Assembly (NCBI GenBank): GCA_030638765.1
Contig: DAOWDZ010000085.1
Coordinates: 1 to 11,014, forward strand
Direction of reading: 5' to 3'
Length of the DNA stretch: 11,014 bases
DNA from: Desulfocapsa sp.
GTDB taxonomy: Bacteria; Desulfobacterota; Desulfobulbia; Desulfobulbales; Desulfocapsaceae
Shown: piece after piece, positions 7,660 through 11,014 of the stretch
Layout of the letters: each line of letters begins with the position of its first letter
Numbering within the stretch: the first letter of the stretch is position 1
The notes under the pieces: model-generated
What the model was told of the DNA's origin: nothing
The model's database searches: none
The model's input: the letters and a program-made list of their open reading frames with translations, nothing else
Translations under genes and position numbers: made by a program

Positions 7660-7696
7660 AATCTATTAAATTGGACAATGTCTAATTTAATAGATT
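7660..7696. repeat. 37-base near-perfect palindrome: candidate enhancer site or terminator
   Basis: The outer arms AATCTATTAAATT and AATTTAATAGATT are perfect 13-bp complements. After one mismatched pair the inner GACA/TGTC arms match again around a central A. That is 17 of 18 positions paired. It lies 111-147 bases above the predicted sigma-54 start, where enhancer-binding activators bind. It also lies 92 bases beyond the stop of the second kinase, and on the - strand it is followed by a T-rich stretch, so a terminator role is possible; its AT-rich stem and the gap before the T-run make that weaker. Confidence 0.6.
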
Positions 7697-7788
7697 GGTG
7701 AAGAGTGCAGACACACAAAACACATTAAAAAAGAAGGTACTTGCCTATGACAAAGTATCATCACTTTTGTAATACCTGGAGTGCCTTG

Positions 7789-9966
7789 CTAGGCGGTCAT
7801 GACCGAGTTAATAACATTACCTAACTCACCGAATTCGAAAGGCTTATTGACGGACGCAACAAACCCATACTCTTTACAATTTACCATGACCGGATCATCC
7901 GAATAACCACTGGAAACCACAATTTTGGCATTATTATCAATTTTCAGCACTTCCTGTGCAGCCTCTTTGCCACCCATACCACCGGGTATAGTAAGATCCA
8001 TAATAACCAGATCAAAAGGTGTTCCGGCTTTCATATTTGACAGATATTTAACAATACACTCCTCACCGTCAGCCGATTCCTCAATATCATATCCTCGCAT
8101 GACTAGCATCTGATTAAGTACATCTCTGACCGTCTTGTCATCGTCCATTACAAGCACTCTTCCTTTGCCATCAGTAACAAGAGATTCCGTAATGACCTCG
8201 TCCTCAAAGTCATCAACAGCAACAGCTGGTAGATAGAGAGTGAATTTGGAGCCCTTCCCTACAACAGAATCAACAAAGATCATGCCATCATGATGTCTGA
8301 CGATTGAATGAACCAAAGCAAGACCAAGTCCACTGCCTTTGACACTATCAAAGTCCTTGGTGGTAAAGTACGGGTCAAATATTTTATCTAAAATCGCTGG
8401 GGCAATACCATGGCCATTATCAGTTATTGTTATTTTTAAATACTTCCCTATTGCGAGACCCGTTATTTCACCTTGTTGTGAAAAGTTAACGCAACAGATG
8501 TCAATATTGCCTCCACCCGGCATTGCCTGCTGACTGTTCATAATCAGATTCTGCAGGACCTGACTAATTTGAGTCGCATTAATACTGGCATCCCAGAGCA
8601 CATCGTCAAACGTATAGTTAACCTTTACAGAGCTTCCACTCAGTGCAAAATCAGCTGAATCCTCTATGATTTCAGGAAGAGACGCAAGGGTACGAACAGG
8701 TGCCCCTCCCTTGGAAAAGGTCAATAACTTTTGAGTCAGATCCTTTGCCCGTAACGAGGCACTCTTAGCAGGAGCCAAAAAAGAATATCCGGGCACATCT
8801 GAATCTATCGTAGCCATGCTCAGGCTGATATTTCCAAGAATTGAGGTGATAATGTTATTAAAATCATGTGCTAGGCCTGCAGAAAGCACTGCAATGGATT
8901 CCAGCTTCTGGCTCTTCAATAACTGCTCTTCCATATTTTTTCGTTCACTGATATCATCAATAATCCAAACAACCCCTTTATCGAGATCAGGTGGTGAATG
9001 AGGATCTATGGCCTTTCCTGACAACATGCACCAGAATGACTGTCCATTTCTTCTCCGCAGTTGATATTCAACTTGAATCTGTTCTCCCGAAACAAGGGAT
9101 TTGTAGTATCGCTCACCAAAATCAAGAAATCTTTCTTCAGAAAGATGAATTTCTCGCATCCCCATCCCCACCATCTCATCAGGTGAATCATACCCCATCA
9201 AATCAGCTAACCTTTGATTACAGCGAGCTAAAACTCTACCACCCCGTAGCAGCATGACACCAGTCATTGAGTTGGTGAAAATAGTATTTATCTCATCAGT
9301 CCTACGTTGAAGCTGCCTCTCCGATACAGATAATGACTGGATGTGGATAGCATTTTTAATAACCACAGCCAGTTGATTGGCAAAAACCTGGGCAAGTGCT
9401 TTTTGTTCATCAGAAAAAAGTATCTTTTCATAACAATTTCCAACGATCACACCAAAAACGTTTTCATTATGTATCATTGGAACGCCAATGGCAGAGATGA
9501 TTTTGTTTTTCGAAATAACATCAGGAATGGGAAATCGTTTCTCTAACCGAAAATCGTCCACTATTTCAAGCTGACCACTCACTAGAACACAACCAGGTAA
9601 ATCCATCCCCCTGCAAGCAGTCAATTTACCGATCATCGACTCAGGGAGCCCAATAGTATCACTTAATATCGCGCCTTCAAATTCATCAACAACCAGAAAC
9701 AGATTGGCAACATCCAGTTCCAATAGATCCTTAAATAAATGGAGACCACTTCTATACACTTCCTTCAAGTCATCTGGAACACCAAGCATTGACGAAAAAT
9801 CAATCACCTGCCTGAAGACCTCATTATATTCATCCAGTTTTTTCTGAACGTCCTCAAGTTGGATCCGTAACTGCTTATTTTCATCCTGTACAATTTCTAA
9901 TGTATTCATTAAGGCCTGGTAAAATTGAATTAAAACTCTGATACCACCGATGAGATTGGGTAGCAT
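7789..9966 (-). CDS. Soluble hybrid histidine kinase: GAF-PAS-HisKA-HATPase-REC
   Basis: The 725-residue protein has no clear membrane span. Domains: an N-terminal coiled coil (about 10-55), GAF (about 60-205), PAS (about 222-340, ending VVWIIDDISERK), HisKA with H367 in GLAHDFNN, an HATPase with N-box QNLIMNSQQAMP (472-483), DNGHG (516-520) and GSGLGLALVHSIV (544-556), and a C-terminal receiver (603-723) with D657 in VIMDLTIPGG and K708 (NKPF). The H-D-F-N-N box puts it in the NtrB/HPK4-like hybrid group that often senses redox or small molecules. No separate response regulator adjoins it, so its partner is unknown. Start: the frame opens with TTG at 9993, but the predicted promoter leaves it almost no leader and there is no spaced Shine-Dalgarno. 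ATG 9966 fits better and keeps the whole coiled coil; ATG 9909, preceded by CAGG, is the other option. Confidence 0.9.
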   Translation of the reverse strand: MLPNLIGGIRVLIQFYQALMNTLEIVQDENKQLRIQLEDVQKKLDEYNEVFRQVIDFSSMLGVPDDLKEVYRSGLHLFKDLLELDVANLFLVVDEFEGAILSDTIGLPESMIGKLTACRGMDLPGCVLVSGQLEIVDDFRLEKRFPIPDVISKNKIISAIGVPMIHNENVFGVIVGNCYEKILFSDEQKALAQVFANQLAVVIKNAIHIQSLSVSERQLQRRTDEINTIFTNSMTGVMLLRGGRVLARCNQRLADLMGYDSPDEMVGMGMREIHLSEERFLDFGERYYKSLVSGEQIQVEYQLRRRNGQSFWCMLSGKAIDPHSPPDLDKGVVWIIDDISERKNMEEQLLKSQKLESIAVLSAGLAHDFNNIITSILGNISLSMATIDSDVPGYSFLAPAKSASLRAKDLTQKLLTFSKGGAPVRTLASLPEIIEDSADFALSGSSVKVNYTFDDVLWDASINATQISQVLQNLIMNSQQAMPGGGNIDICCVNFSQQGEITGLAIGKYLKITITDNGHGIAPAILDKIFDPYFTTKDFDSVKGSGLGLALVHSIVRHHDGMIFVDSVVGKGSKFTLYLPAVAVDDFEDEVITESLVTDGKGRVLVMDDDKTVRDVLNQMLVMRGYDIEESADGEECIVKYLSNMKAGTPFDLVIMDLTIPGGMGGKEAAQEVLKIDNNAKIVVSSGYSDDPVMVNCKEYGFVASVNKPFEFGELGNVINSVMTA

Positions 9967-10008
9967 CTGTGACAATATGTTAGAAACAAACAAAACTCAC
10001 TAGAAAAT

Positions 10009-10036
10009 ATTATCATAATAACTAATCTCAAGTCAA
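10009..10036 (-). promoter_or_regulatory. Sigma-70-like promoter of the GAF-PAS hybrid kinase
   Basis: On the - strand TTGACT (10036-10031) is followed after 16 bases by GATAAT (10014-10009); each box matches the consensus at five of six positions. Transcription would begin near 10002, about 36 bases before the ATG at 9966. An alternative -10 (TAATAT, 18-base spacing) overlaps. Confidence 0.6.
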
Positions 10037-10186
10037 AGGGTTGTCTGTTTATTTTCCAGAAAAGTGACTGGATTGAAAAAAACCGTCCACACCTAACACA
10101 CATATAAAGGATGCTACAAAGGTGCTGATTGAAACTGCTTTTCAATTAGTTACGATTTCGACTTTCTAGTCGCAAGTACCAAAATA

Positions 10187-10440
10187 TTGAGCGATCACCT
10201 TCGGTTTGAGATGACATATAATTCCAATGCAATAGAGGGAAGATTGTGGCTAAGCACCAGAGAAGCAGTTAAAACCTATATCAAGAATCGAGAGAGACAA
10301 GCATACCTCTCTGTAATCATAGAAAATTTGAAACAATACTATTGTCCGGGCTTAAAAAAACACAAATTACTTAGAAAAGAAAAGTTAATTCCTTTTCTGC
10401 ATTTTATTGGAAGTCCTATGGCTTCATTAACCAGGAAAGA
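10187..10440 (+). pseudogene. Remnant of a Fic-family protein N-terminus
   Basis: The frame, open from about 10133, contains LSDHLRFEMTYNSNAIEG, the N-terminal signature of Fic-domain AMP-transferases. SNAIEG fits their inhibitory motif (S/T)xxxE(G/N), which in intact proteins blocks the ATP site. After about 20 more residues (LSTREAV...) resemblance fades, and the catalytic HxFx(D/E)GNGR motif is absent. The frame runs on to 10690 only by reading through a terminator hairpin and a tmRNA fragment, so the 167-codon ORF is not a real gene. There is no ATG or ribosome binding site at its start; it would need TTG. Best read as a decayed piece of a Fic gene trapped beside an integration site. The resemblance is from memory of the motif only. 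Confidence 0.45.
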
Positions 10441-10441
10441 A

Positions 10442-10479
10442 AAAGGCCGAAATGAAAACATCGTTTCATTTCGGCCTTT
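10442..10479 (-). terminator. Rho-independent terminator, native to the tmRNA gene end
   Basis: A perfect 16-bp stem, AAAGGCCGAAATGAAA (10442-10457) with TTTCATTTCGGCCTTT (10464-10479), closes a 6-base loop. On the - strand it begins five bases after the CCA end of the tmRNA fragment and runs into TTTTTCTTTCC, so it terminates - strand transcripts best. The symmetric A/T flanks could allow weak two-way use. Confidence 0.85.
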
Positions 10480-10484
10480 AATAT

Positions 10485-10505
10485 TGGTGGAGGCGGCGGG
10501 AGTCG
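10485..10505 (-). other. ssrA: tmRNA 3'-end fragment: attachment-site copy of an integrated element
   Basis: On the - strand the last 21 bases of a tmRNA gene are present, including CCCGCCGCCTCCACCA (half of the T stem, the acceptor strand and CCA). In a complete gene the next upstream bases would continue the T loop and stem (TTCG preceded by GCGGG); here they are unrelated from 10506 on. A 3' fragment sitting on its own terminator is what integration into ssrA leaves on the side away from the rebuilt gene. The left side is then old chromosome, the element begins near 10506, and the intact ssrA lies beyond the right edge. A tRNA with the same acceptor end is a less likely source. Confidence 0.7.
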
Positions 10506-10507
10506 TC

Positions 10508-10537
10508 TGGCCGATTTTATGTGTTAGATATCGGCCA
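10508..10537. repeat. 8-bp inverted repeat just inside the attachment site
   Basis: TGGCCGAT (10508-10515) and ATCGGCCA (10530-10537) are perfect complements around a 14-base loop, starting three bases from the tmRNA match. It could be a binding site for the element's recombination proteins or a small hairpin; no function is shown. Confidence 0.4.
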
Positions 10538-10545
10538 CATACACT

Positions 10546-10683
10546 TTATGCCGTTAGTAAGTACCAACACAAATACCAACAATATTTTTTTTTTCTCTCT
10601 ATATTGTCTGTCTTGAAAATTCTCTCTACACCATACGAGAATATTTTCATAAATGAGTTTGATCCCGTTAATAATCTCTCCAT
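10546..10683 (-). CDS. Small hypothetical protein at the element border
   Basis: A 45-codon frame starts MERLLTGSNSFMKIFSYG, with AGGAG (10692-10696) 8 nt upstream of the ATG, one of the best ribosome binding sites in the window. The middle is basic (IERKKK, 28-33). The end, CWYLCWYLLTA, is hydrophobic and aromatic because it is encoded by the TACCAACA repeats read in reverse. I recognise no family. It may be a genuine small gene of the element, or the displaced 5' end of a larger gene cut off by recombination. It is too short for an integrase, and none is in the window. Confidence 0.3.
   Translation of the reverse strand: MERLLTGSNSFMKIFSYGVERIFKTDNIERKKKYCWYLCWYLLTA
10562..10581. repeat. 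Tandem TACCAACA direct repeats near the attachment site
   Basis: Two exact copies of TACCAACA (10562-10569 and 10574-10581) are spaced 12 bases apart, about 57 bases inside the element. Short spaced direct repeats at this distance from the core are typical of integrase arm-binding sites. They are followed by a run of ten T. A related AAGTACCAA also occurs at 10174-10182, outside the element. Confidence 0.4.
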
Positions 10684-11014
10684 AAATTGATCTCCTTTCT
10701 TTGAGGGAGGGCCAATTTTTTAGACCTGCTTATCAAACAAGTACCTCTCTTTTTCTCCCCTAGCAAGGTATTTTTCTCACTGTCGAATTCCAACGCTGCT
10801 AATAAAAATATAACTATTTTTATTTATTGAAACTAATCAGTACGTTAGGTGGGCTGTGTGTCACAACGTGTGGCGTGTTGCGTCGGTGGTGTCAATGTAT
10901 GATCTTTATTGATGTATACGAAGCTATTTAACGAACGAAAAATGTGATTTCAAATGTTTAATGAGGTCGCTATATCATTACGATAAATTGGGTGATGATT
11001 TGACATATTGGGGA
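10684..11014. other. Gene-free, AT-rich right end inside the presumed element
   Basis: I see no gene in these 331 bases. They include a perfect but purely A/T inverted repeat (AATAAAAATA at 10801-10810, TATTTTTATT at 10815-10824), then an unusual G/T-rich stretch at about 10846-10892, in contrast with the flanks. At the extreme right, GACATATTGG (11002-11011) is the exact reverse complement of part of the repeat at 222-233. The element's first true gene must start past the window edge. Confidence 0.45.

Noticed and set aside
10441..10690. C-terminal half of the 167-codon + strand frame as protein
   Set aside because: It reads through a perfect terminator hairpin, the tmRNA fragment and the attachment repeats; the frame is open by chance.
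10684..11014. Integrase gene expected next to the attachment site
   Set aside because: No frame on either strand is longer than a few dozen codons and no R-H-R-Y type motif is seen; the enzyme, if present, is outside the window.
1..11014. CRISPR array, rRNA or complete tRNA
   Set aside because: No regularly spaced repeat-spacer pattern, no rRNA-like sequence and no full cloverleaf were seen; only the 21-base tmRNA end is RNA-gene-like.

Overview
This window looks like chromosomal DNA from a free-living, probably anaerobic Gram-negative bacterium. A sulfate-reducer-like member of the Desulfobacterota is my best guess. The reasons are the AT-leaning base composition, the large soluble hybrid kinases, a V4R/HD-GYP signalling operon with a textbook sigma-54 promoter, and an FdhD formate-dehydrogenase maturation protein. 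The assignment is inferred from protein style only; no marker gene is present.

Layout. Positions 1-473 carry no convincing gene but hold a dense cluster of GACA/TGTC motifs. The cluster leads into a + strand gene (474-1187) for a serine-recombinase-family protein that has lost its catalytic residues. Converging on it from the - strand are a universal stress protein (1296-1775) and fdhD (1890-2675). A 406-base spacer with one short imperfect palindrome follows. The centre is a three-gene - strand operon, in transcription order: a stand-alone V4R sensor (6931-7458), a soluble hybrid histidine kinase with HAMP-HisKA-HATPase-REC-REC-Hpt (4166-6919), and a response regulator with an HD-GYP c-di-GMP phosphodiesterase output (3082-4173). 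The genes are 11 nt apart or overlap by 8 nt. Upstream lie a sigma-54 promoter (7560-7575) and, about 110-150 bases above the predicted transcription start, a 37-base near-perfect palindrome in the position expected for an enhancer site. Next comes a second - strand hybrid kinase (GAF-PAS-HisKA-HATPase-REC, 7789-9966) with its own sigma-70-like promoter.

The right end (10133-11014) is mobile-element border territory. It has a remnant of a Fic-family N-terminus, then a strong hairpin terminator, then a 21-base copy of the 3' end of a tmRNA gene (ssrA) on the - strand. The tmRNA match stops abruptly at 10505. This is the classic footprint of an element integrated in ssrA: the intact gene should lie beyond the right edge, with the element starting at about 10506. 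Just inside the border are an 8-bp inverted repeat, a pair of TACCAACA repeats and a 45-codon ORF with a strong ribosome binding site.

How the genes may work together (inference): the V4R protein binds a small ligand and tunes the sensorless kinase. Phosphate passes H184 to a receiver Asp, to H770, and then to D56 of the HD-GYP protein, lowering c-di-GMP. The whole operon would be switched on by a sigma-54 activator not encoded here.
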